From Telmatactis stephensoni (lineage: Eukaryota > Cnidaria > Anthozoa > Actiniaria > Isophelliidae): a DNA stretch of 64,000 bases. This document shows, one piece after another, positions 11,701 through 22,042 of the stretch. Where the stretch lies: NCBI GenBank assembly GCA_029948255.1, contig JALIZF010001917.1, positions 248,001 to 312,000 on the forward strand, given 5' to 3'. A program made the translations under genes and the position numbers. The notes below the pieces were generated by a model. That model had not been told where the DNA came from. It saw only the letters and a program-made list of their open reading frames with translations, and made no database searches. The stretch's first letter is position 1. Every line of letters begins with the position of its first letter.

Positions 11701-11825
11701 TAATTGTTATGATACGAATCAACAAAAGACAAAAACTAAAAATGAACAAGTTCTTACCGTTACGTTGTTAACAGGATCAAGCAAAATACTCGTCGATAGA
11801 TCGGCCTCTTCAAAGGTGTGAAACT
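7785..11825 (-). CDS. secreted Kazal-VWC protein, copy A (complete)
   Basis: The predicted coding exons, 5' to 3' on the minus strand, are 11579-11519, 11407-11384, 10841-10635, 10290-10084, 9301-9083 and 8062-7785; a noncoding first exon ends at 11758. The sum is 996 nt, 331 aa, with every junction in phase 1 and consensus GT-AG borders. The protein has a signal peptide ([19 protein letters not shown]), a short GSYYVPRP linker, two follistatin-like/Kazal modules of 69 residues (10 Cys each) and two VWC-like modules (10 Cys each), then a short tail. The Kazal P1 positions are Lys ([12 protein letters not shown]) and Arg ([12 protein letters not shown]), which by family rule suggests inhibition of trypsin-like proteases. 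VWC modules often bind extracellular ligands. The combination is not one I can name; function is inferred from domains only. It is the intact member of a tandem family. Confidence 0.75.
8390..8580 (-). mobile_element. SINE copy (array family)
   Basis: The body contains AAAGAGCGCACCGCCGGCTT and a B-box-like GTTCGATCTGCGG near its head. It is near-identical to the copies in the VWC array, so it was probably carried along by segmental duplication. Confidence 0.6.
8665..8925. repeat. tetranucleotide microsatellite (ATAA/ATGA)n
   Basis: AATA, then AATG and AACG repeats, about 260 bp, within the intron of gene A. Long low-complexity ORFs here (YLFI/HSFI) are artefacts of the period. Confidence 0.95.
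9083..9301 (-). CDS. VWC-like exon of gene A
   Basis: 219 nt, phase 1-1. The acceptor is a T-run then TTTAG; the donor is CCTG|GTAAGT. One VWC-like module is encoded: [15 protein letters not shown], then [38 protein letters not shown] and PYC, ten cysteines. Without splicing the frame would run 30 more codons ([14 protein letters not shown]...) to a stop, a tail shared by the array copies because the intron ends are homologous. Confidence 0.8.
9416..9720. repeat. tandem duplication, two ~150-bp units
   Basis: The two units (about 9416-9566 and 9567-9720) share TTTCCYTGGGAGCTTTGCGA, ACGCAACCA and TTCAAAATTAATTATTGTTT in the same order. They lie in the intron between the Kazal and VWC exons of gene A. 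No function is apparent. Confidence 0.75.
10084..10290 (-). CDS. Kazal/follistatin-like exon 2 of gene A
   Basis: 207 nt, phase 1-1, acceptor GACTAG and donor GCG|GTAAGA. It encodes [16 protein letters not shown], then [29 protein letters not shown] and a final GKC: the ten-cysteine follistatin-like N-half plus Kazal core. The P1 residue by Kazal numbering is Arg. The module is 69 residues, the same as exon 1. Confidence 0.85.
10330..10540. repeat. (AAAAG)n microsatellite
   Basis: About 200 bp of mostly AAAAG period-5 repeats in the intron between the two Kazal exons of gene A. Confidence 0.95.
10635..10841 (-). CDS. Kazal/follistatin-like exon 1 of gene A
   Basis: 207 nt, phase 1-1, acceptor AACTAG and donor GCA|GTAAGA. 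It encodes [16 protein letters not shown], then [29 protein letters not shown] and GRC. Ten cysteines; P1 is Lys. It is the direct parent or sister of the truncated exon at 34678-34821. Confidence 0.87.
11384..11407 (-). CDS. 24-nt micro-exon of gene A
   Basis: On the minus strand, AATGGTAG precedes and GTGAGTG follows a 24-nt segment that, with the phase-1 G of the preceding exon, reads GSYYVPRP. Its position between signal exon and first Kazal exon, its perfect borders and its conservation in copy B (36021-36044, one change Y to F) support it. Confidence 0.7.
11519..11623 (-). CDS. signal-peptide exon of gene A
   Basis: The acceptor TTTTTTGTCATGCAG ends at 11624. The exon has 44 nt of 5' UTR, then ATGATG at 11579 and 20 codons ([20 protein letters not shown]) to donor ACAG|GTGAAG. 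The hydrophobic core and length fit a cleaved signal peptide. The ending is phase 1, matching all downstream exons. Confidence 0.75.
11758..11825 (-). other. 5' noncoding exon of gene A
   Basis: The stretch ends in AACGTAACG|GTAAGAAC on the minus strand, a good donor. No ATG lies in frame with the gene. The 3' border is well supported by conservation in copy B (36369). The 5' end is inferred from the TATA position. Confidence 0.55.
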
Positions 11826-11844
11826 GCATGTACTGAGCAATAGC

Positions 11845-11868
11845 TTATTTTATATTGGTACCACGTGA
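11845..11868 (-). promoter_or_regulatory. TATA motif and CACGTG E-box of gene A
   Basis: On the minus strand CACGTG (11862-11867) is followed by CCAATATAAAATAA (about 11844-11857), some 30 nt before the inferred transcription start. Copy B keeps CACGTG but has lost the TATAAAA core. Confidence 0.55.
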
Positions 11869-12410
11869 TTAACCTATATTTAGGACCGATTTCAACCAAT
11901 CAGAGACTTTTCGTGTTATTTTTTTTACGAAATATATTTGATATGCTTTTAGCCGCTGAAATAATTAATTGTGAGTCATTAACAAGGCAATAAAAAATTA
12001 TTGTATATGAAGTGTTGAGTCTTAAGATATTTATTTATATTTAGTATGAGATCATTAATTAAAGTCGAATATCAAATGAAATATAGATTGGATAAATACA
12101 CAAAATAGGCTTTTGGTTTTCTTTCAGTATATACTCCTTAAATAATAAATTATCGTCGTAAAACGTATTTGATAATGCGTCATTATCAAATCAGCGTGAA
12201 AAATAATAATTCTATTAATAACTATCAATAGTTATCTATATATTGCCAGGAAGCATTTACGGACTCTAATAAATGTCGAATAGATTATAAACATGAAACA
12301 ATTGTTTCTCTAGCTTTAGATTCAATTTAGAAAGCAAACCATCACCTCATTCGATCATTTGTTACTGTTAGTAAAATTCAATCGAGCTCAGTTACTAAGC
12401 AACGTAGAAG
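11869..12410. other. upstream intergenic of gene A
   Basis: AT-rich and conserved in order with 36470-36920 of copy B. No ORF or RNA gene was recognised. Some of it may be regulatory. Confidence 0.4.
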
Positions 12411-12411
12411 C

Positions 12412-12739
12412 CTTCTCTTCTCTTCTCTTCTCCTCTCTTCTCTTCTCTTCTCTTCTCTTCTCTTCTCTTCTCTTCTCTTCTCTTCTCTTCTCTTCTCTTC
12501 TCTTCTCTTCTCTTCTCTTCTCTTCTCTTCTCTTCTCTTCTCTTCTCTTCTCTTCTCTTCTCTTCTCTTCTCTTCTCTTCTCTTCTCTTCTCTTCTCTTC
12601 TCTTCTCTTCTCTTCTCTTCTCTTCTCTTCTCTTCTCTTCTCTTCTCTTCTCTTCTCTTCTCTTCTCTTCTCTTCTCTTCTCTTCTCTTCTCTTCTCTTC
12701 TCTTCTCTTCTCTTCTCTTCTCTTCTCTTCTCTTCTCTA
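12412..12739. repeat. (TCTTC)n pentanucleotide array, ~328 bp
   Basis: An almost pure TCTTC array. The sister copy at 36930-36965 has only about seven repeats, so this locus expanded after duplication or contracted in B. The FSSLL and REEKR ORFs are repeat artefacts. Confidence 0.97.
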
Positions 12740-13585
12740 GATGCAAAGTAATGTTTCGAAGATGTTACGTTGGGTTTCCTTCGTTTCTATGCAAGAATTT
12801 CAACTCCAAATCATTACATTTTGTCAATGAAAAATATCGAAAACCTATAGATCAGTATATCGAATATCCATGTCATTTCTTGAAGCTTTATTCTTCACTA
12901 TTTTGGAATCTATTGACTAGTATTCATTTTATATCTTTATTTAGCAGATTTATCACAGACGTTTTGATTTAGTTGTGATTTGCAAATTTTCACGGTTTTT
13001 GGGTATTCCGCATGATTCCTCTTAAGTACAGTATTTCAATATATTCAATGAAGCAAATCTAACAATTATATTTAGAATAGTTTCAATCAAGCGTGTGTGT
13101 GTTATTCCGGTGTACGTGTGGCTTTCACTTACGTCAGCGAAACAAATTTTTTATTCCGTTTCAAATCAGTTCCTAATATAAATCGAATAATTTTCTTGTA
13201 CTCGAAAAAGCAGTAATGTGGAAAATTTGCCTCGCTCTGAAATTTAGTTAAGATGAATGAGTTAAAATGAGTGTGTTTCCATGATACATACTCTTTATAA
13301 AGAAATGTAAACGAAGCCGGCATAGTGGTGTCGTTAAGCAACCTACTCACCAATGTGGCGGCCAAAATAGCAAGCTATAAGACAAAATGATCTATCTTCT
13401 CGTCACAACCTTCATTATATCAAACTATATGCCCAGACACCAAGCTATTAATTTGTCCGTTTTGAGTCTCTAGAAAACGTGTGTTGGTACTAATCGTCGT
13501 GAAAACTTTGCCTGCGATACTAAATCCTTCAAAACCCAAATTTAACAGAAACGACGCACACTTTCGGGACTTGTTTTGGGATATA
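12740..13585. other. noncoding part of duplicated block (copy A)
   Basis: Collinear with about 37145-38025. An ORF of 78 codons at 13129-13365 (minus) has a partial counterpart at 37546-37773, but indels between copies shift the frame, so it is not treated as a gene. Confidence 0.45.
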
Positions 13586-13838
13586 TAGCTATTTCAATTA
13601 ACGTTGTCGCTGAAAAGCCTAAAGGCTAAAGCCTTTCAAATATCTTTTGTGTACTCACAAACTTTTCTGTAGGCCACCTCAGAAATTAAGGAATATGTAT
13701 CCAAGTTGTAGAATTTGCAAGCATACAGGGAGTTTTTTATTGTAATGATGTCACGGTGATAAAATTTTTCATGAATTCCGCTCTCAAAGCTTTAGGCTTT
13801 AGGCTTTTTTTCAGCGCCAACGTTAATTGAATCAGCTA
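13586..13838. mobile_element. MITE with TA target duplication (Tc1/mariner-like)
   Basis: The ends are inverted repeats beginning TAGCTRWTTCAATTAACG and continuing through CGCTGAAAA and GCCTAAAG. Flanking TA is duplicated; copy B has the uninterrupted GGGATATAACGG at about 38018, an empty site. 253 bp, no ORF. A TA target and simple TIRs fit a Tc1/mariner-type non-autonomous element. Confidence 0.8.
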
Positions 13839-15246
13839 TAACGGAAAATGCCGGGACACAAACTGTCAGTCAGTAATCAATAGTTTAACTTTTAATTTTT
13901 TGATACTTCACATGAGAGCTAAGATTCATGCAAAGTTGGCTACAAAGATTTCAATCAGTCTAGTCTAGGAAGTCCATTCTGGTGTAGTTTGTCTTGTACT
14001 TTAAAAGTGAATGTATTACTAATACGGATCATTACCTGATACGGTAGCTTAAAAAGATAGGTGCGAAATTTCTAGACAAACAAGAAAAGTCATTTGATGT
14101 TGTAAATTATTATCATTGTACTAAATAGTTAGGTTTTATCGTCACGTTTTGATCAATGATACATTTTTTGTTTTTTTTTTGCCCAATCGATTATTGAATC
14201 CAGGGTGAATCATTCGCGTGCCCTTCGTTTAAGATCCTTTCAGCAAAGCCAATCCTAGTAACACCGGAAACGTTTTTGCCGAGGATTTTTGCGGACAAGA
14301 TTTGCAAAGACGACCAAAGATAAATAGACCTGTCTCACATGTGTGAAAGGACAACTGTAAGCTAAAACTTAATATTTATTTGACAATTAAATTTAGACCT
14401 TCTTAATCACAATTTTAAACGTTTTACCTCGGGATTTCGATCCATGGGATTTCGAACTATTGTTGTAGGCGAAAAAAAAAAAGCAATGATGTCTTGAAAA
14501 AAGCTTTTTGATGACGTCAAGCATGCATGGAGGATACCTGCTTCTGCAAATTGGACAAGTTCAACAACAAAATACGATTTCTTGCGGAATCTATATCCAA
14601 AACAAATGAGCGGAAAAAGGTCCAATCTGAGGCTTTTGAAGCATGGAAGGGAATTTCATTTATTCCCCATGCTTGATGTCATCAAATAGCCATTCTCAAA
14701 TCTTCGATTATTCTTTTCTACATATGGAAATGAAATCGCCCCCACAAAGTTTTAAAATTGTGAATATAAAGATCTAAAGTGTTAATTGTTTATTTTTAGT
14801 GTAGTTCTCCTTTAAAGTGTTGATCAGTGTCTAGTATCGGTCCATGAAAGTACCAAAAAGATTTTCGATGCAGCGTGCAAGTCTAGGTACATATTTTAGC
14901 TTTGTTGCTAAGAAAGAAGCTTCTGCGAATGCATAGAACTATAAACAAGAACGAAATTGAAGGCTGTAAGACACAGTCAAAATATTTCAAGGTAAATCGT
15001 TTTGCTCTGTTGTTTTATTATTATCATTAAAAAGGTGCAGGATTTTAGTACTCCTTAAAGAAACTAAGGATTGGAAAGTAAGATATCATTTATCATGATG
15101 CTAATTACAAGGTCAATCGTCTGGGCATCCTCTTTTACTCCGAGGAAGGACGGAAAGTTTCAAGAAACTTCGATACAGCGGTACAGATTAGTTCAATTCC
15201 ACAGCTTATGAATCCTTCCAGAAATCGAGTTATTAGATAAATTACA
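13839..15246. other. noncoding part of duplicated block (copy A)
   Basis: Collinear with about 38030-38430 and 39222-40279. ORFs such as 14407-14625 (minus) do not keep frame in copy B. No gene is claimed. Confidence 0.45.
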
Positions 15247-16074
15247 GTACAAGTATGATAGCAAAGATAGAACGTAGTAGGACCTGGTAGATCTGAAGAA
15301 TCCACTTACCTTGATGGAAAATATAATTTCAAACTGTTCAAAATGACCGCCATATTGCTTACTTTAGAACCCAGTGCCTCTCCACACCTTTAATTCCCTA
15401 TGTGTTTCGATTCGACGTCTCGTAAGCTTGACCAAAACAAAATTATTTAATGACCAAAAATAGTATTCCCGGCAGAGATGCTAGATTCTAATTGGTCCGA
15501 CAAGTCCCAAAGGAAAAATAGAACAATAGAACAATGAAACTTCGCCGAATAGACTACCCCAATTAGACATTATATTTATTAAGTGTCTAGGTAGCGCAGC
15601 GGTCTAAGGTGATATCTAAAGGTATGGATTAGGGTCCGGATATCGTCTCCCTCCCTGGCCTTCGGGCTAAGACAACTGTTTTATGTAGCACCGGGATAGC
15701 GTGGATGGGGCCGAAATCTTCATCCTTAACGTAAGTCGATTCGATGTCTCAGCTTCTATGAATGTCTCGGGAGAATCGTCCCAATTCTTTTTCATTTTTT
15801 CGATTTATTTTAATTTTCCTTTCTAGTGTCCGGGGGGTGCTGACCCAGTAGGAATTAGAGTTCACGAGTTCGAGCCCTGTCGATACCTTTTTCTTTTTCC
15901 TTTTTTCTTCTTTTTTTTTTCATAAGTATTTTCATATTGTAATCTTTTTGTTTTTCTGTACACACAGATATTCTAGTTTGATGGAAAATCTTGATTTCAT
16001 GAACAAATACTACTAAATAAATAAAATAATCTCTGCAACCTCGTCCCCAGGCCTTTTATCTTCCGTACCTCAAC

Positions 16075-16198
16075 TCAAGATTCAAGATTCAAGATTCCTT
16101 TATTATGACGGTTTTACAAAATAATATTAATCAAAATATATATAGTTAGGCATATTTTAAGGCATAGGCTAATTGGAACAGATAACTGATAGAACACC
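16075..16198 (-). mobile_element. 5'-truncated LINE tail
   Basis: Absent from the two sister copies of block X. On the minus strand it ends AATAAAGGAATCTTGAATCTTGAATCTTG, a short repeated TTGAATC tail after an AATAAA signal, as at the 3' ends of L2/CR1-type LINEs. About 125 bp. Confidence 0.55.
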
Positions 16199-16439
16199 TC
16201 CAAGCGGAACAGCCTGGGAACAGGGTTTCCTAATGAATTTTTATTAAATCATATCAATTTTTACAAGGATATCATTTGACAATGAAGACTGATATTCTGC
16301 GACTGGACATGTTTTTAGCAAGAAGCCATGATAGACGCTTTTGTGAGAGCTGAGCACCTCAAGCAAGTGAACGGTGATCAACGAACTGTTTTTGCAATTT
16401 TTTCTCAGATCTTATAATGAAGCGGGTGTTAATAAAGAG

Positions 16440-16671
16440 CAAGAGACCATAATACTAAGAGAGCGAAACTCAGTATTAATGTCTGTGCTATGTTCGTGGC
16501 GGCTAAGGCTATTTTTAGTAATTTCGCCATCTGCGCGCACGTCAAAAATCAAATTCTATTGGTTGAGGGCCTTGCGCGCGCGATGGCGAAGTTACTAAAT
16601 AGCCTTAGTCGCCACGAACATCGCACAGACATCAATACTGAGTTTCGCTCTCTTAGTATTATGGTCTCTTG
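16440..16671. mobile_element. foldback element with ~100-bp arms
   Basis: The arms start CAAGAGACCATAATACTAAG and are almost identical for about 100 bp, with a loop of about 30 bp. The flanks TAAAGAG and TAAAAAG look like a 7-bp target duplication with one change. The sister copies (about 1398 and 41358) carry a single TAAAAAG, consistent with an empty site. Both antisense ORF products here are shadows. Confidence 0.75.
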
Positions 16672-16990
16672 TAAAAAGCCTTTATTCATTTATCTATTTT
16701 TTCTATTCAAGTATTGCATTGCAAATATTCATTCAAATCAGTTCAGGTGCGAATTTTAAAAATGAAAATGCTGAAATGTACGTGGAAATTTACATGTTGA
16801 AAAGCGCTTCATAATCGATGGCTGATCGTAAGCTCGCAGTTTGTATCGAACACTTCCCGAATTACGGACTTTGGATATTTCCACAGAAGCGGTATCCACA
16901 AAGCTGTTAAGAAAAAAATTTACATTAGTGACACAAAAACACTTTTTATTTGATGAAAAAGCAAACATTTCTCAGTCCAAGTATATGTCG

Positions 16991-17138
16991 CCTTTCAAGT
17001 GAATTAATTACAGAAAAAATTGAACGCGTTAATTAGAAAAAAATAGACTTTTGTCTTCAAAACTAGCGATCCGACGTTTCTCAAAGGCCAATAAATCAAT
17101 CAATTGATCGACCGATCGATCAATCAATCAATCAATGG

Positions 17139-17172
<34 letters not shown>

Positions 17173-17736
17173 TTTTAAGATCCATGGCAATATCGATATT
17201 GCAAAAGTGAAGGTCTTAAGGAATTTCTAAAAAGTACATTTTCAACAACATTTTGGAATCTGTTTTTCGGAGCATTTTGAGATCTCAATTTGGGTTGCTA
17301 TGTATAGGCCATCCGTGACGTCACATCGCAGACATCACTGTACCCGCGCGCGCATAATATAAACCATTGGAGTCACCTCCTCCCTCCTGACCATAATATT
17401 TGGAACTGCATATCTTACTTTTCACAGTTAACACATAAACTATTTTTTCAATAAAATAGAAAGATGTATAACTTTATTTCCCAAACATATTTATATATTT
17501 AACTGTGAAATTCTATTAAAACATGGGAACTATTGTTAAAGGTAAGTGAACTTAGTTAAGTGTTCTTACGAAACGGGGTTCATAACCTTGTGTTTTCACC
17601 TCAGAAATACTTGGTACACCAAACCAAAGATCAATACAAAAGACCTGGATTTGCTAACACTGGATCTCATTTAGAAATGTAAGCTAAGGCAAAGTAGTTT
17701 CTTATATATGCCATTGTTTAGTGGTTTAGTTTCAAT
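16991..17736. other. intergenic with (CAAT)n
   Basis: No gene is seen. A (CAAT)n/(TCAA)n run occupies about 17092-17172. Confidence 0.5.
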
Positions 17737-18066
17737 TAGTGCACGTCTACATGGGCGATTTCGTCCCGCCGGGTTGAATTCGTTACCGGACGAGTCTCAC
17801 GAGACGAGTCTTACGGGCAAGTCCTACGAGACGAGTCTTACGGGACGAGCCTTACGCGAGACAAGTTACACGGGACGAGTCCTACGGGACGAGTCTTACG
17901 GGACGAGTCTTACACGATTTTCGGGTGAGACGTTTACATGAAGATTGGGACAAGAGTTCGTATGCAGCATTGATTTGTTCTATCGGCGTCGACTTCAAGA
18001 CTTTTTTAACCCACACTAAAAATTGTTGCGTGAAGACAGCAGCCAAATCGCCCATGTGCATGCACC
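17737..18066. mobile_element. MITE-like element with internal 13-bp minisatellite
   Basis: Imperfect terminal inverted repeats: left GTGCACGTCTACATGGGCGA, right (reverse complement) GTGCATGCACATGGGCGA. Inside, about 17785-17915 is a 13-bp minisatellite of GGACGAGTCTTAC with variants. The 77-codon ORF over it is a repeat artefact. Confidence 0.55.
17785..17915. repeat. 13-bp minisatellite GGACGAGTCTTAC
   Basis: About nine to ten degenerate copies in tandem, differing by single bases and short indels. Confidence 0.8.
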
Positions 18067-18219
18067 CTTATACGTAACCTGTGAACCAAAAACGACGAAT
18101 TATAAGCAATTGTGTTTCTTTGCACTGCTCTTACTCATATATTCGTAGTTTGTGGTTCACGCAGGGCCGGGTCTCCTTTGCTAACCAATTCAATATCTAC
18201 TTTAAGGACTCTGTAACAG

Positions 18220-18590
18220 GGACCGCGGAGCTAGGGGGACTGGGGGCTATAGCCCCCCAAATAATTGCGCCGCCATTTTGAATTTTGCTATTTATTTATG
18301 AATAAGTTGTCCGGCTTTTTTCGGTAAATTAATCGTGTAAAGTTTGCAATAAACACAGTAAAGGATCTTGGCCCTGGCGAAAGGAAACTGATCAGCGAAG
18401 TCGTTAATGTGTGCACACTGATACATGTCAACCCTGCTACAAGCGCCACAGGCGAGAGAATGTTCTCTATGGCAAGAAGAGTTAAGATGTGGCTCAGGGC
18501 AAACATGTTGCAACAAAGATTTAACAACTTCGCATTTCTACACTGTTATATAAAGAGCGCACAGATCGCATTTTATTTGTTGACGTCGCC
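18220..18590 (+). pseudogene. hAT/ZMYM-like transposase C-terminal fragment
   Basis: Reading from 18358 on the plus strand gives a stretch ending VNPATSATGERMFSMARRVK and then LRANMLQQRFNNFAFLHCY. This matches the hATC dimerisation region (NPxTSATGERxFS) of hAT-type transposases found with TTF/MYM fingers. Only the last ~75 residues remain, preceded by GGGGGCTATAGCCCCCC-like terminal sequence, so it is a 5'-deleted relic. Confidence 0.75.
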
Positions 18591-19675
18591 AAAGAGTTTA
18601 TTGGAAAAAACGATAAACAAAATTTTTGTAAAAGAGTACTTGTACAATTTAATTGTTATTATATTATAATCTAATCTATAGATATGGATTGATAAAACTA
18701 TATTTTACCTTATGTATGTATCATGTATTACAAATTACATATTTTCTTCTTTTTTTTTCAGAAACGAAACAATCAAGCCTTTTAATTCTTATAGCCTGAA
18801 TGTGAAAAGTGAAAAATCTTCATAACTTTAAAGGAATGGATATCGATATGTTGCAAATGCCCCTCAAAACCCTGAAAACTGCATTTCCGAGAGCTTTATT
18901 TTTCAAATTTTCTGGGGGGATGTCAATGCTTTTAGGTAAAGATTTGCTACTCTGCGTTCTCTACCATGCTACATGGATTTTAATCATCATTTTAATTGTC
19001 ATTTAGCTATCTACGTGAATTACTTCTCGAACTGAACTGCTTGGCTGGTCACCATGGTTTCATCACTGCAAAACACAAGTAAGAAACTCAAATCAAGGAA
19101 TTCCTGTAAATAATTAAAAGGTAGATGGTTGTAGATTCACGTTATCAGTGTATTTCTATTTCGTCAGATTGAAATGAGCACTGCAGAACCTATCGTTTTA
19201 AAAAAATTCCGCCATTTTAAACTTAATTTCTGCTGACTGAACTTTAACAAAAAACACCTAACCTAACGTTTTTGGACCCTTTGGGAGTTCGAAATAGAGA
19301 GGTCCTTTTTATATCTTTAAAGGACAAATTAATGCATAAGTACAATCTATTAATGTTATCACCATCTTCGAAAAGTCAACCCACTAACCTAAAAAATTAC
19401 CCCCACCCTTACCCCCAAAATATGACAAGTGAATTTAATTACATGTATAACAGTGGAGATATCAAAAGAGCTAGGTAATTTGTCAATTGTTTGATATAGG
19501 TTTGTGAGAAAAGGTTGGCGAAAGGCTGTCCATTCCGGAGAGGGAGATATGCTAAGGAAACTAGCTCGATGGTTCTGACAATCAATTCGGCTGCGCCTCG
19601 GACTGGAACTAATTGCGCGGACTTGAAATCCCGTCCAGTACAGTCCTCATTGTCGGACTTGAAATATTACGTAAA
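18591..19675. other. intergenic, no gene seen
   Basis: AT-rich sequence; small ORFs without recognisable features. Confidence 0.4.
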
Positions 19676-19870
19676 GCACGCGTATGTTTAGTGTGGGTAC
19701 TTTCTCCAGCACGAAGCTGATCTCCCAGGAAGCCGGCGGTGCGCTCTTTACCCCTATTTCATTCAACGTTCTATTTTAAAACCTTGATTAAGGCTACTTA
19801 GAATGAAAAGAAGTCAAATCAAGTTTGAGGGGACCGGAGACCGAACTAGTGGAAGAAGGCCGGGCTGATA
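19676..19870 (-). mobile_element. SINE copy (array family)
   Basis: Same body as at 8.39 kb (AAAGAGCGCACCGCCGGCTT). It stands alone, without a VWC exon beside it, and may mark the downstream edge of the copy B array. Confidence 0.6.
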
Positions 19871-20227
19871 ACCAAATATGCTCACTTGCTTGAATGTATA
19901 TGGTACAGGCTTTTTCCGGTGGGGGGCTTTTTCCCGGGTACAGGCTTTTTCCCGGGTACTCCAATATATTTGCTATACGCGTATGTACCGCTGAATAGGG
20001 TATGGTTTTTGGCCCTGCTGTAGGGCTTTTTGTGGTTACTGGCTTAATGCCAGTAACACACTATGCCATCGGGTCCATGAGCTAGGGTGCGAGTCCGTTA
20101 GTGATTTTCGGAAATCTCCGAAGAGCCGAAAGATATGCGAACTTCCGAAGTAGAGGCGAAGTCCCAAGCCGAACTACGAAGTACGTGCCCAGAACTACGT
20201 GCGCCGGTCTAAGAGTGGTTAAGTCGA
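19871..20227. other. intergenic, no gene seen
   Basis: Contains repeated CTTTTTCCCGGGTAC and a stretch rich in CCGAAG/CGAAGT. No gene recognised. Confidence 0.35.
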
Positions 20228-20935
20228 TTATTAAAAATCAAATATAGAGATTGTGGTTATAGATATACGTTTTGAGACTAAACCGATCAGTTTAGTTCAT
20301 AAATATATCTGTAGGGGAAATGTTTGGTCCAGCAGCAGTAGTAAAGACCTTTTATTTGTCTGTCAACAGCTATTAGTGATCAGTTGCCTTTGTTCTTCTA
20401 TTATCATGCATTATATCTCACACGCAAAAATATTCCCTGCGAATATACCAGTTTATTCAACTTTTTATTTCACTATATATCTAAATTGTTTGCTGTAAAG
20501 ACTTCTACAACGGCATTATTAACACAACAAATCGTGTATTTTTTCGTTCATGTTGCAGATGTTTTATCCATTACGTGACCAACACGTCATGCAGGTCAAA
20601 TAGAACATAAAAATAGATTAGTCGAAGTAAACCCCTACCCTCACCCCCAACCAGGGACAGTTATTAATAATGAAATATAGGGTTTGTGGTTATAAATATA
20701 CGTTTTGAGACCAAACTGTGCAGTTTAGTTCAGAAATATATCTGCAGGGGAAATGTTTGTTTCGTTCATGTTTCAGATGCTTTATCCATTACGTGACCAA
20801 ACGCATCAGGTCAAATAGAACATAAAAATATATTGAATTTCAATAAACTTACCAAGGGCACTAGGACAAAGTCGGTGTGTGTGTATGCACTAGTCGAAGT
20901 AAACCCCCACCCCCAACCAGGGACAGGCCTTGAAA
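20228..20935. repeat. direct duplication of ~270-420 bp
   Basis: The units at about 20228-20655 and 20661-20935 share TTGTGGTTATARATATACGTTTTGAGAC, AGGGGAAATGTTTG, TTTATCCATTACGTGACCAA and the purine-poor AACCCCYACCC segment. The second unit lacks an internal piece. Confidence 0.75.
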
Positions 20936-21039
20936 TGCGTCTATATCTATATTTGGATTTGAGGCCAGTAACCACATGGCCTCATAGAGGTCTATTTTTA
21001 TAATAGCTAATGTTGTTATAAATTCCACCCTCCAAAATA

Positions 21040-21440
<401 letters not shown>

Positions 21441-21592
21441 ATAGAATTAAAAACTGTCGCGTTTTTCGATTTACGAGCACTCATTAGATAACGCTTTATG
21501 AAACAAGGAGCTGTAATACAAAAAGAAAATATTCCACATTGAATTATTACTCTCATTCATGAAATGTAAAATTTCATGCTTAATAGACTTAC

Positions 21593-22042
21593 TAGGTGCA
21601 CAGTAGGGACGTCTACACAAACACCCAGTACTGCCTTGTGGAACTCGGCGAAATCTCACAACGAGACCAGGGCGGCATCGCGGGATGGCAACAGGAGGAC
21701 AAAGTGACACACAGGCAGTTCTACCTCCAGATTGACAAGTACAACGTACAGAACAGCCGGCATTGATAAAGGAATCACCGATTTTGTAGATTCTAGAGTT
21801 GACACGACACACTGCAGACTTACGAGGTACACAGTAATGACGTCTACAGAAACACCCACTGCCTTGTGGAACTTGGCGGTATTTCACATCGTAACCACGC
21901 TGGCATTTGACGGCAACAGGAGGACAAAGTGACACACAGGCAGTTCTACCACCAGATTGACAAGTACACCGTTCAGTACAGTTGCCCTTGATAAAGGAAT
22001 CACCGATTTTGTAGGTTTTAGAGTTGACACGACAAACTGTAC
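21593..22042 (-). CDS. VWC-like exon, two fused modules
   Basis: 450 nt, acceptor TTGTATAG, donor CCTA|GTAAGT. The two modules are joined by the residues RKSAV, encoded by CGTAAGTCTGCAGTG, an in-frame remnant of donor and acceptor. The last module has CLCRRPYC. Read-through past the donor would give a 40-residue tail to a stop at 21471. Confidence 0.75.

Larger units (their letters stand above)
15247..16990. repeat. duplicated block X, copy A
   Basis: Matches 346-1778 and 40280-41710. Relative to the others it carries two insertions: a LINE-tail fragment at about 16075-16198 and a foldback element at 16440-16671. Confidence 0.85.

Noticed and set aside
13129..13365. A conserved 78-codon minus-strand gene (MAATLVSRLL...) with a counterpart at 37546-37773
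   Set aside because: Indels between the copies change the frame and the similarity is explained by segmental duplication; no domain is recognisable.
17092..17172. CRISPR-like or regulatory array in the (CAAT)n run
   Set aside because: It is a simple tetranucleotide repeat without spacers, in a eukaryotic context.
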